From NCBI RefSeq assembly GCF_019457915.1, contig NZ_JAHZSS010000011.1, forward strand, positions 62,001 to 126,000: a stretch of DNA of 64,000 nt, in the 5' to 3' direction. The position numbers were made by a program, and so were the translations under genes. Numbering within the stretch: position 1 is the stretch's first letter; each line of letters opens with the position of its first letter. The notes below the pieces were generated by a model that was not told the origin of the DNA, did no database searches, and worked only from the letters and a program-made list of their open reading frames with translations. Origin of the DNA: Neiella holothuriorum (GTDB lineage: Bacteria > Pseudomonadota > Gammaproteobacteria > Enterobacterales > Neiellaceae). This document shows, piece by piece, positions 7,946-15,840 of the stretch.

Positions 7946-9442
7946 CTATTTGTTAATTTTCCGAAGCAAAGCCATCTCATGACGAAACGACCAGATGTCT
8001 TTGAGTGCTCGCAAAGCTGCGTAGGAGATAATCAACAATCCATGGGCTGACAACACATCGGTTAAATCGCCGTTAGGCCCAACGGCCATTGACGCCAACA
8101 TCAGCGTTAGTAAAAACATATTAATCAGATGATTCGGCATTCCCCGGCGACTGCCGCCAAAGCGGTAGACCACATACGGAAACCATTTAGATAGGCCGTG
8201 AGACAGGCAAAACAGCACACCAATTAACGACGTAGAAAACAAACACAAATAGCCACTTGTGCGAGCCAATTGCAGCAGTAACATGGGCACAATTCGGCCT
8301 TTTTCATGAATTCGATTAAACCAAGCAAACACCAATCGAACTGTTGCCATGAAGGCAACAAACACCAGCCAGATCTTCCACCATTCGCTAAATTGGTGAC
8401 CTTCCATAAACGACAACGAAATATTGCTAACCTGAGTGGCTAGTAGCGAAGCTGGAACCGCGAGTATTAAGGCAAAGCCCCAAGCCGCTGCTGGCTTAAA
8501 ATACTGCGCAAACATACGGTAGTTTTGTGACACCTTAGGCTTGGCTTCAAAGCAGAGCCCCAACCGGTCGTTCTCGAAATAGCCGATTTCATAAGCACTA
8601 AAATAAGCCAACACAAACAACAACAAACTGGCTGCGCACAGCAAGGGTTCTGGTGAAGCCAGCGCAAATACGAGCACCAGCGTTAGGTAGTCATGACCAA
8701 TTACCGCCCGAGTAAAGTAACTTTCATTGGGGCGCTTCACTTTCTTGGTATAAACAAACGGTAGCATCGGCAACTGACCGGCTTCGCAGCTAATGCCATA
8801 AGCATCATCTAGCAACAGCTTGGTTGGCATGCTTGCTAATTGAGGCGGCAATAGCGAACTGCCGGCGATCAAAACATCAAAATTAGGCTGAGCTTTAGCT
8901 AGCTCTTGATCGCCCATAACCGACAACGCACTGGACTCGTGAGCAAGCGTTTTTTCAAACCGCGCTAAAACTGGCGTAACGATCCAGTCAGGCGATGTGG
9001 AATACAGTTGAAATTGGCCGCTGTGGGTTAATTGAAGTTGGCGTAAAATTGCAAGATTGAACCAATTATCAGGCTGTTGATTGACGTACGCGGCCCATTT
9101 TTGTTTCGCGTTGGGCTGTAACCACAGCGTATATTGAAGGCGGCGGCGATGCCGTTGTGCATCGGCGCGCTGCAACAACAAACCATAGCGAATCATATCG
9201 AGGCACTGCAGGATCATCGCAACAATAAAGCTAGGCTTGATGGTTTGAAGAAAACGTTCGATCAAATTGTGCTGACAGATCACGCCGTCGAACTCAACCA
9301 GTAACTTTTGGTTAGCCGGTAATTGTTTAATGTCCGCCAGCAAGGCTTCTTTCTGTCGATTTCCAGTTAATGTACCCAGCTCCTGCTGCTCTAGTTGCGA
9401 AGGCGCTTGAGTTAAATTCAGTGACAATGTTCGTTCCGTCAT
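7946..9442 (-). CDS. HAD-like/membrane fusion paralogue with altered HAD active site
   Basis: 498 residues, collinear with the downstream neighbour over its whole length: an N-terminal HAD-like domain, then a polytopic membrane domain with the same loop motif (YEIGYFENDRLGLCFE..KP) and the same later motifs (RxxPMLLLQLAR, LxKWFPYxxYRFxGS). The HAD nucleophile position is Glu50 in VEFDGV instead of Asp, while Asp52 remains, so phosphotransfer by the usual aspartyl intermediate is unlikely. The membrane part is well conserved and so probably still functional. Shine-Dalgarno AAAGGA lies about ten bases before the ATG. First gene of a two-gene unit; product or partner of the intact copy is unknown. 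Confidence 0.62.
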   Translation of the reverse strand: MTERTLSLNLTQAPSQLEQQELGTLTGNRQKEALLADIKQLPANQKLLVEFDGVICQHNLIERFLQTIKPSFIVAMILQCLDMIRYGLLLQRADAQRHRRRLQYTLWLQPNAKQKWAAYVNQQPDNWFNLAILRQLQLTHSGQFQLYSTSPDWIVTPVLARFEKTLAHESSALSVMGDQELAKAQPNFDVLIAGSSLLPPQLASMPTKLLLDDAYGISCEAGQLPMLPFVYTKKVKRPNESYFTRAVIGHDYLTLVLVFALASPEPLLCAASLLLFVLAYFSAYEIGYFENDRLGLCFEAKPKVSQNYRMFAQYFKPAAAWGFALILAVPASLLATQVSNISLSFMEGHQFSEWWKIWLVFVAFMATVRLVFAWFNRIHEKGRIVPMLLLQLARTSGYLCLFSTSLIGVLFCLSHGLSKWFPYVVYRFGGSRRGMPNHLINMFLLTLMLASMAVGPNGDLTDVLSAHGLLIISYAALRALKDIWSFRHEMALLRKINK

Positions 9443-10115
9443 AGTCGTGCAATCCTTTAACAGCTTATTCTTGTTCTTACATCTTCTTGTTCTTACATCA
9501 ATAGCCTCTGATATACATGCTCCTTACTACATAGCCAATTGAATTTATTTTAATCAGCATTCGTAAGCCAGCCACTTTAATTATTAGCCGATTAATCTTT
9601 TAACTATTTTAAATTTTAATGACACACAAAAAGTGAGCCAACTTAAAAGCAACCCTATTGCAACTGCATAAACCATGCTCAACGATTTAATTAACCACAA
9701 ATCCCATCAATAGCACTCATAGCAAACGAACAACTAAACAAAAAGTCGGCCAGACATAAATCAACAGCAGCTAATTTAGCGATTGATAAATATCTATCAT
9801 TAACAATAAAGTAGATAAGTGCTGAGTGGCGCACAGCAAGAATCATCGCCACGCGACGTTGGCATTAACGCTTATAGTAGAAAATGTTGTTTTTAATAAA
9901 ACTTAGAATCTGAATATTAAAAACATCTTGCCAATTAACATTTAAATGCGCTGATATAGTTCAATAATTTAGTTAGTTCGCACCAAAAATGGACGAAAAA
10001 TTACCGCATTAGTATATTCTGATATTATTCAGGCTGACGGCAGGAATATGTTCTTAGTCAAGATTTAGTGAATATAAAAATATGGACATGGTTATTTTAT
10101 CAATATCAGCCATTT
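9443..10115. other. AT-rich intergenic region, 673 bp
   Basis: Contains the promoter side of the HAD-fusion pair and the downstream side of the AstE-like gene. Apart from a 16-bp tandem duplication, I see no gene, RNA or convincing terminator. Short frames here have no ribosome-binding sites and an AT-biased composition. Confidence 0.6.
9468..9499. repeat. Perfect 16-bp tandem duplication
   Basis: TTCTTGTTCTTACATC occurs twice head to tail, 25 bases upstream of the start of the HAD-fusion gene, within its probable 5' leader. It may be a slippage duplication or a duplicated regulatory site. Confidence 0.9.
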
Positions 10116-11147
10116 TCACTCTGGAGAGTCATCGATGACCGCATAGCAAAGGCAATCACTTTTGGCGATATCAGGGTTGGAGGTGATCATAAAACATTTC
10201 AGGCCAATACGATTCACCAACTCGTGGCCGCGAACTTCCAGCAACTCGTCAACTCGTTCATTGCCTTGGGCATCTGTGGCGTGGATGCATTGCAAGCCTG
10301 CTTGCTTTAGTTCCCCAATCACGGTGCCCTTTTCGATGCGGCCAAAGTTGAAGTGCTCCACATCAACAGGAAACGTCACATCAGCATCAACATTGCCATG
10401 GTCACCGTAAGCAATACTCGTATCCGGCGTTAGCGTAATTCGAATCGGATCGGTCAACACTTCTAAATTCCAATCATGGGGCGGCTCTTTTAGCACGTTG
10501 TCATAGCGAACAAAACGCACCAAACCATCCCAAGCTACCCGTGCAGATTCAGGATCAATAGCGCCACCACATTCGATCGTCACAATAGGCCGATCATCAC
10601 GTGTTAGCTCCATGAGAGCACCGAGTTTATTGTCCGTTAATAGCAGTCTCTCGGTGAATAATGACGTCAGCGCAATATGCTGCTCGTCGTTGCGACTAGA
10701 TACAGCAAAACTAGGCCCCGAGCCTGATGTGTTATGAACATCGAGCACTGCCTCAGGTTTAAGTTCATCTAACAGCTCAATGAGTGTTTGTGCGATGCGG
10801 CCTGGAACATCGTGAAATGGCCCATAAAAACAGCGATTCAAATCTCTCAAATGACTAAAATGGCGTGTCGACAAACGCGGCTCAGCTTTGGCCGCCTCAA
10901 CGGCACCAATAAAGAAATAGCAATCAACCTCTGGCTGCTCGCCACTTTTTAACCATCGGTGCAGCGCCATCAAACCTGATGGTTCATTGCCATGCAACAA
11001 GGTTACAAACAAACGGCAGCGGCTGCTGTCTTTACCGCGTTGGCTAATTAAGGTTGGCTGCTTCAACTGCTCTAAAAAACTATCCACGCAATTGGCCACA
11101 TGATCAGCTTGTGGCTCAGACCAGTGAAATAGAGAGGCATCATTCAT
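10116..11147 (-). CDS. Succinylglutamate desuccinylase/aspartoacylase-family (AstE-like) zinc hydrolase
   Basis: 343 residues from the ATG at 11147, four bases after the stop of the ligase gene; an earlier in-frame ATG lies inside that gene. Zinc-site motifs of the M14-related AstE/aspartoacylase family are visible: LLHGNEPSGL (H..E pair, around residue 57), LDVHNTSGSG (third ligand His, around 141) and IECGG (likely catalytic Glu region, around 198). The family cleaves N-acyl groups from amino acids. It is not beside astABCD, so arginine catabolism is not supported. Tight coupling with a GCS2-type ligase suggests that one gene makes and the other hydrolyses an amide or gamma-glutamyl-type bond (inference). 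Confidence 0.78.
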   Translation of the reverse strand: MNDASLFHWSEPQADHVANCVDSFLEQLKQPTLISQRGKDSSRCRLFVTLLHGNEPSGLMALHRWLKSGEQPEVDCYFFIGAVEAAKAEPRLSTRHFSHLRDLNRCFYGPFHDVPGRIAQTLIELLDELKPEAVLDVHNTSGSGPSFAVSSRNDEQHIALTSLFTERLLLTDNKLGALMELTRDDRPIVTIECGGAIDPESARVAWDGLVRFVRYDNVLKEPPHDWNLEVLTDPIRITLTPDTSIAYGDHGNVDADVTFPVDVEHFNFGRIEKGTVIGELKQAGLQCIHATDAQGNERVDELLEVRGHELVNRIGLKCFMITSNPDIAKSDCLCYAVIDDSPE

Positions 11148-11151
11148 CGTT

Positions 11152-12666
11152 TCATCCACCATGGGCTGGCCATTCGGCAACGGGCACATTGTCTTCGCTA
11201 AACGTCATGTATTGACGCAGCATTTTCTGTAGGGCTTGTTCGCGGGGCATTTGCTGCTCTAACGCTTTAACCGTTGCAAGCTGCCAACTCGCGCCGGTTT
11301 GCGCTGAATTTAACCGTGTTTTGATGCACCCCAGCCAATTGTCCGCTTCGGACGGTTCAACGCCTTCTCGACACAAACCATGATACGCCGCTGGCAATAA
11401 CTGCTGCAGCAACTCCGTTACCGAGTAGTCTTTGAGCCCGCCACCACAGGGCTGCGGCCATACAATGCGCGCATCGAGGCCATATTGGGCTGCCCGATAA
11501 AAGTTATGCTTCGCGTACTTAAACGGTAATGCCGTGATCAGCTCATGGATCATTGGCTTTAGCCCTTCGGCTAAGCCAATTGCCAACGCCGCATTGGCAA
11601 CCATATCTTTGGCTGAAGGCCCTGCCGGTAACGCGCGTAATTCGATTCGTAAATGACCTTGGTCCTGCGGATCATAGATTGCCCGATTCCAGCTCCACAC
11701 TGTGCCGTGGTGAACACAAAGTTCGCGCAGTGTGGGCGCTTGACCGGACGATGCTGCTTGCGGCTCACACTCACTCAGTAAAGGTAGCAAGGGCGGGTAT
11801 AGTTTTACGGACTCATCAAATAACTGATAAGCCCCACCGCTCAGCCAACCGTAGCCTAAATTAACCCGCGCTGGCTCCTGCCATTCACCTTGTAGGTGAA
11901 CGCGCGGATCGGTCGACTGTTTAAACAGTGCAATTCGAGTTTCGTGCCACAACGCCTTCCCCAACAAAAAGGGCGAATTGCCAGCCACGGCCAATACCAG
12001 CGGCGTAATTAACTGAATCGCGTTATACGTATCGTTAAACTGCGAAGGCTCAACCCGATAATGAAACTGAAATGACGTGTTGGCGCCTTCTAATGTTAAG
12101 TCATTGATGTCTGAGGCTAAAGATTCAACGCCATGAATATTAATATGAAATGGCCTGCCTCGACGCTTGCAGATTTGCTCTGTCAGCGCATGATACCGCT
12201 CGGAGTCGGTCATTGAGTGAGGCCCTAAGTGACACTCGTTCAATGTCGGTAAAATACCGATCACGGCAACCTGAGCATCAAACTCCTGCGCTAATCGCTG
12301 TAAATTGAGCGACTTGAGAATGATTTGCTGCTCAATATTACTAAACGGCTTGCCACTAAATGGCGCTGGCGACAAATTGTATTCAAGATTGAATTGGTTA
12401 AATTCTTCGGTGAGTTGCGGATCTTGCGCGTGCTTTAACAGCTGTTGATTACAGCATTTCGGCGCACCATTGTTGTCGAGCAGGTAATATTCGAGTTCGG
12501 CGCCCACCGAATGAGGCCCAAGCCCCCAAGAAGGGTTGGCCATCAAGGCTTGTAAACTGGCCAGATTCTGTTCCAAGCGTTGGCTAAAGCGCTGGAAATT
12601 CTCTGGCGTAAATTGCTGATTTAAGAAGTGATGACCCAAGCTCACGTACCTGTCGGCAACTAACAC
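11152..12666 (-). CDS. Glutamate-cysteine ligase family 2 (GCS2) protein
   Basis: About 504 residues. GVELEYYLL-type motif (seen as VGAELEYYLLD, around residue 53) and the later FQFHYRVEP (around 200) are the hallmark acidic and His motifs of GCS2-type carboxylate-amine ligases, which form a gamma-glutamyl amide using ATP (family knowledge). Further support: NLEYNLSPAPF, SPFLLGKALWHETRIALF and LRIELRALPAGPS. The start is uncertain: the longest frame opens with GTG at 12666 without a clear Shine-Dalgarno, and a later GTG or TTG is possible. It forms a unit with the AstE-like hydrolase. It could be a true gamma-glutamylcysteine synthetase or act on another amine. Confidence 0.75.
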   Translation of the reverse strand: MLVADRYVSLGHHFLNQQFTPENFQRFSQRLEQNLASLQALMANPSWGLGPHSVGAELEYYLLDNNGAPKCCNQQLLKHAQDPQLTEEFNQFNLEYNLSPAPFSGKPFSNIEQQIILKSLNLQRLAQEFDAQVAVIGILPTLNECHLGPHSMTDSERYHALTEQICKRRGRPFHINIHGVESLASDINDLTLEGANTSFQFHYRVEPSQFNDTYNAIQLITPLVLAVAGNSPFLLGKALWHETRIALFKQSTDPRVHLQGEWQEPARVNLGYGWLSGGAYQLFDESVKLYPPLLPLLSECEPQAASSGQAPTLRELCVHHGTVWSWNRAIYDPQDQGHLRIELRALPAGPSAKDMVANAALAIGLAEGLKPMIHELITALPFKYAKHNFYRAAQYGLDARIVWPQPCGGGLKDYSVTELLQQLLPAAYHGLCREGVEPSEADNWLGCIKTRLNSAQTGASWQLATVKALEQQMPREQALQKMLRQYMTFSEDNVPVAEWPAHGG

Positions 12667-12740
12667 CTAAAGTGTATGCCAATGGTGTGAACCTGCTTGG
12701 CTTCAACGCTAGATCTTTGATATCCGCAACACTCTAATAT

Positions 12741-12768
12741 AAAAAAACCACCTCCTAAGAGGTGGTTT
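12741..12768 (-). terminator. Rho-independent terminator of the 5'-nucleotidase gene
   Basis: AAACCACCTC and GAGGTGGTTT form a perfect 10-bp stem around CTAA. On the minus strand it is followed by TTTTTTTATATT. It lies 32 bases beyond the stop of the nucleotidase gene. Confidence 0.9.
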
Positions 12769-12799
12769 CATCGCTTTGAGTGGCATTCGTCAATAGGGC

Positions 12800-14692
12800 T
12801 TAATAGCCCGCACAATCGCTTTGGCTGCTGTGATCGCAACCATCTGAGCCAATGTAGCGCTGAGTCGAGTACTCATCGGTTGGCAGCGCCATTAAGCTTT
12901 CATTCGCTTCAGTTAGCATTTCTACATAACTAACAAAGCCTTGGGCATACTCGGTATAGGTATCCACAAAGTCACCGGCATCGTACACCACACCAAAAGT
13001 GTCATAACCATCGCGGCCCGAAGCAATAAAGTCATTGGTCACAACGGTATAGGTAGCGCTGGTGTCAATAGCCGCCCAGTCTCCGGCAACGCGAGAATTT
13101 ACCTCAACATTGCTAATGCGGCTACCTTCTGCGGCGCTGGCGTCAACATCATAGCGCAAGCCTGACGCATACGGGTAAGAGCCGCTTGAGCCCGCATCAT
13201 CCAAGGTGTTGGATAATGCATCTTCGAGCACAGTGATGATTTGCTGGCCGGTCATATCCAAAGTCACCAAGGTATTAGAGAACGGCAGCAAGGTGTAAGC
13301 ATCGGCAATAGTGTAGTCACCAGCCGCCACATCAACACGCACGCCACCACCATTTTGAATGGCAATATCGGCGGTTGGTGTAACCATCAAGAATGCTTTG
13401 GCAACGATGTTAGAAATATCACTGCCCATGGCATAAGTTTCACTGGCATCACAAATCGTTGAACGACCCTGCCCAGGGAAACGCTCTAAGCATAAGTCTT
13501 CCGCGACTTGGCCTATCACGCTTTGCTCTAGCGATTCTTTTTGCTCATCAAACGCTGCAATCATGGCTGCGGTATTTTCGTTCGCAACCACCATGCGCAT
13601 TTCTGGAACGGCTTCTAGCGCAGCAACCACCAGCGCTTCATCGGCAGCGTCAAGTACAGCCGAATCGTCTTCATTGTATTCATAACTGAAGGACTGCTCG
13701 ATTGGCATCACAGGTGTACCGGCACAAGACTCAACCACGCCTTTTTTATCAAAGCTAACCTGCAGCTGCCCCATCAGGTGTGCATATTCCCAAGCTTGTA
13801 CCACACAAACCGGCTCGCCATCGGCATTGGTTGTGATGGTTGGGTAGTCACCCTGAACGTTAAAGCCAACGTCGGCCAACGCATCAGATCCCAACAAGGT
13901 GTGCGAGTCACCGCCCACAATCACATCCACGCCGGCCAATGCTTGCGCCATCGATAAATCATTAGCGTATTGGTAATGCGTCACTAAGATAATCTTGTTC
14001 ACGCCATCCAATTTCAGCTCATCGATATAACTTTGGGCGGTCTCAATTTCGTCAAGAAACTCTGTGCCGTCATCGGGTTGTGACGAGTTTTTGGTTTTAT
14101 CGGCAATATCAATACCAATCAAACCAACTTTCTCGCCTTCAAATTGCAGGACTGTGTATGGCTGAATGTAACCATCGGCAATCGCCGAATCTTCATGAGG
14201 CACCACGTTCGCAGCCAAAACAGGTGTTTGGCACGAGCCTTCAGCAAGGTAATCTAGAAAGGTTGCCAAGCCAGCGTCGCCATCATCAAATTCATGGTTA
14301 CCTAACGCAAAGGCATCAAAGCAGATGTCGTTCATCACATCGGCGTCGGCTTCACCTGCAAACAAGGTGTAATACAAAGTGCCTGTAATGGCATCACCAG
14401 CATGAATTTTAATTGGGTTTTCGGCCGCCGCAGCGAGATCATCAAACAGTGTTTTCATCATGGCGAAACCGCCATAATTAACAGCCACTTCAGTAACAGG
14501 ATCACCAGCTTCGGTTGTGGCGCTTAAGCCCAAGGATGACACGTCATAATCAAAATCATCTGAAGAAATGTGCGAGTGATGATCATTAATGTGCAATAAG
14601 GTGACGTTAATAGCTTTGTCATTGTCGTCATTGCAGCCCATCAAAGCCGCAGAAACGAGGCCGGCTAACAGCAATTTACTGAATGTTTTCAT
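12800..14692 (-). CDS. 5'-nucleotidase/UshA-family metallophosphatase lipoprotein
   Basis: 630 residues. The N-terminus is a lipoprotein signal with LVSAALMGC (lipidated Cys20, followed by Asn). The N-terminal calcineurin-like domain has the metal motifs LLHINDHHSH (residues 32-41), GDAITGTLYY, FALGNHEFDDGD (around 130) and GGDSHTLLG (around 260). The C-terminal 5'-nucleotidase domain has AIQNGGGVRVD (around 455) and VVTNDFIASGRDGYD (around 565), the substrate-binding loop. Family role: hydrolysing extracellular nucleotides to nucleoside and phosphate at the periplasm or outer membrane. It is a single-gene unit with its own terminator, and a Pho-box-like motif lies upstream, which fits phosphate scavenging. 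Confidence 0.9.
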   Translation of the reverse strand: MKTFSKLLLAGLVSAALMGCNDDNDKAINVTLLHINDHHSHISSDDFDYDVSSLGLSATTEAGDPVTEVAVNYGGFAMMKTLFDDLAAAAENPIKIHAGDAITGTLYYTLFAGEADADVMNDICFDAFALGNHEFDDGDAGLATFLDYLAEGSCQTPVLAANVVPHEDSAIADGYIQPYTVLQFEGEKVGLIGIDIADKTKNSSQPDDGTEFLDEIETAQSYIDELKLDGVNKIILVTHYQYANDLSMAQALAGVDVIVGGDSHTLLGSDALADVGFNVQGDYPTITTNADGEPVCVVQAWEYAHLMGQLQVSFDKKGVVESCAGTPVMPIEQSFSYEYNEDDSAVLDAADEALVVAALEAVPEMRMVVANENTAAMIAAFDEQKESLEQSVIGQVAEDLCLERFPGQGRSTICDASETYAMGSDISNIVAKAFLMVTPTADIAIQNGGGVRVDVAAGDYTIADAYTLLPFSNTLVTLDMTGQQIITVLEDALSNTLDDAGSSGSYPYASGLRYDVDASAAEGSRISNVEVNSRVAGDWAAIDTSATYTVVTNDFIASGRDGYDTFGVVYDAGDFVDTYTEYAQGFVSYVEMLTEANESLMALPTDEYSTQRYIGSDGCDHSSQSDCAGY

Positions 14693-14743
14693 GTTCCATC
14701 CTTGATAAATGTTCTAGGTGTTGTGGAGTACAGCGCCTATAAC

Positions 14744-14761
14744 ATGCAACTTCCGTGACAT
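14744..14761 (-). promoter_or_regulatory. Possible Pho-box-like motif before the 5'-nucleotidase gene
   Basis: On the minus strand the sequence is ATGTCACGGAAGTTGCAT, two imperfect 7-base units 11 bases apart, as in PhoB sites (CTGTCAT-N4-CTGTCAT). The first unit fits and the second is weak. The core TGTCACGG-A recurs before the alkaline phosphatases at 23129. Confidence 0.3.
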
Positions 14762-14968
14762 TTCGATGGCAGCGAGATTACTTGTAGATGAACAATATAA
14801 GACGACATGGCATTGAGAGGTGTTGCGCTAAAGCAGCTATCGCTCGGCGCAGACTCTCGTTGCGCGTTTTAACGACAAGAAAAACTGTCAGCTTACCCAC
14901 CAATAAAACTTGCCATCGATCACATTGCTGTTTAGTGGTTCATGGTCGCGCTTAGGTTTATTTGGACC

Positions 14969-14985
14969 AACTGGTCGGATCTGAT
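14969..14985 (+). promoter_or_regulatory. FadR-like operator before the crotonase gene
   Basis: AACTGGTCGGATCTGAT closely matches the 17-bp FadR consensus of enteric and marine gammaproteobacteria (AACTGGTCGGACCTGTT). It lies 40 bases before the crotonase start. The match is by eye from remembered consensus. Confidence 0.45.
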
Positions 14986-15024
14986 AGCTTCAATGTTCAA
15001 TCACGTAACTGATACGGCCCTTTC

Positions 15025-15840
15025 ATGACTTCCGGTACTCACTCAAACGCCAGCTCGAATTGCGTCAGTCTTACCATTTCAAATGGTATTGCCAGGGTTC
15101 AATTAAACCGCGCCGATAAACACAACGCGCTGGATATGGCGATGTTTTTGGCGATTGAGGGGGTTATTAAAACCATTAAATCTACACCATCGGTTCGGGT
15201 CGTGATTGTGTCTGGCCAGGGGCCAAGCTTTTGCTCCGGCATAGATATTAAGTCGCTGTTAAGTAGTGCTAAAAGTGCTATTCGTCTGCTGTGGAAATGG
15301 CTACCGGGTAACGCCAATTTGGCGCAACTCGTGAGTGTTGGCTGGCGCCGTCTACAGGTGCCAGTGATCATGGTACTCCATGGAAAGTGTTGGGGCGGCG
15401 GCATGCAAATCGCACTGGGCGGTGATTATCGTATTGCATCACCAGATTGCTCTCTTGCGATAATGGAAGCCCGTTGGGGGCTAATCCCAGACATGGGCGG
15501 CACACTGGCTCTTCGAGAATGTTTGAGCGCGGATCAAGCCATGAAGTTAGCGATGACAGCCACCCCAATAGAAGCCGAACAAGGTAAGCAACTTGGCCTT
15601 GTTACGGAAGTGGCCGACGACCCGATGCAAGCGGCAGAGGCCTTGGCAGATCAGCTATGCCAACGCTCACCGGATACCAACCGTACCGTGAAACGCTTAT
15701 ACCATCAGCTCTGGTGCCCACAAGAACGGCGCATATTAGCGCTCGAAACCATCAACCAAATCCGCATGATCAGCGGCAAAAACCAGCGTATTGCGGTGCG
15801 CCGAGAACAAGGTAAGACTGACGCTCAGTACCACCTTTAG
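15025..15840 (+). CDS. Enoyl-CoA hydratase/isomerase (crotonase) family protein
   Basis: 271 residues with the full crotonase core. The two oxyanion-hole segments are GPSFCSGIDIKSLL (around residue 69) and GKCWGGGMQIAL (around 118). The position of the first catalytic Glu of true enoyl-CoA hydratases is Gln here (GGGMQIA), while the second acidic site MEARWGL and the Asp of LIPDMGGT are present. That pattern is closer to dienoyl-CoA isomerase-like members (inference). It is predicted to act in fatty-acid beta-oxidation, which the upstream FadR-like box would fit. It stands alone, its stop overlaps radD convergently by 4 bases, and no clear Shine-Dalgarno is visible. Confidence 0.85.
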   Translation: MTSGTHSNASSNCVSLTISNGIARVQLNRADKHNALDMAMFLAIEGVIKTIKSTPSVRVVIVSGQGPSFCSGIDIKSLLSSAKSAIRLLWKWLPGNANLAQLVSVGWRRLQVPVIMVLHGKCWGGGMQIALGGDYRIASPDCSLAIMEARWGLIPDMGGTLALRECLSADQAMKLAMTATPIEAEQGKQLGLVTEVADDPMQAAEALADQLCQRSPDTNRTVKRLYHQLWCPQERRILALETINQIRMISGKNQRIAVRREQGKTDAQYHL

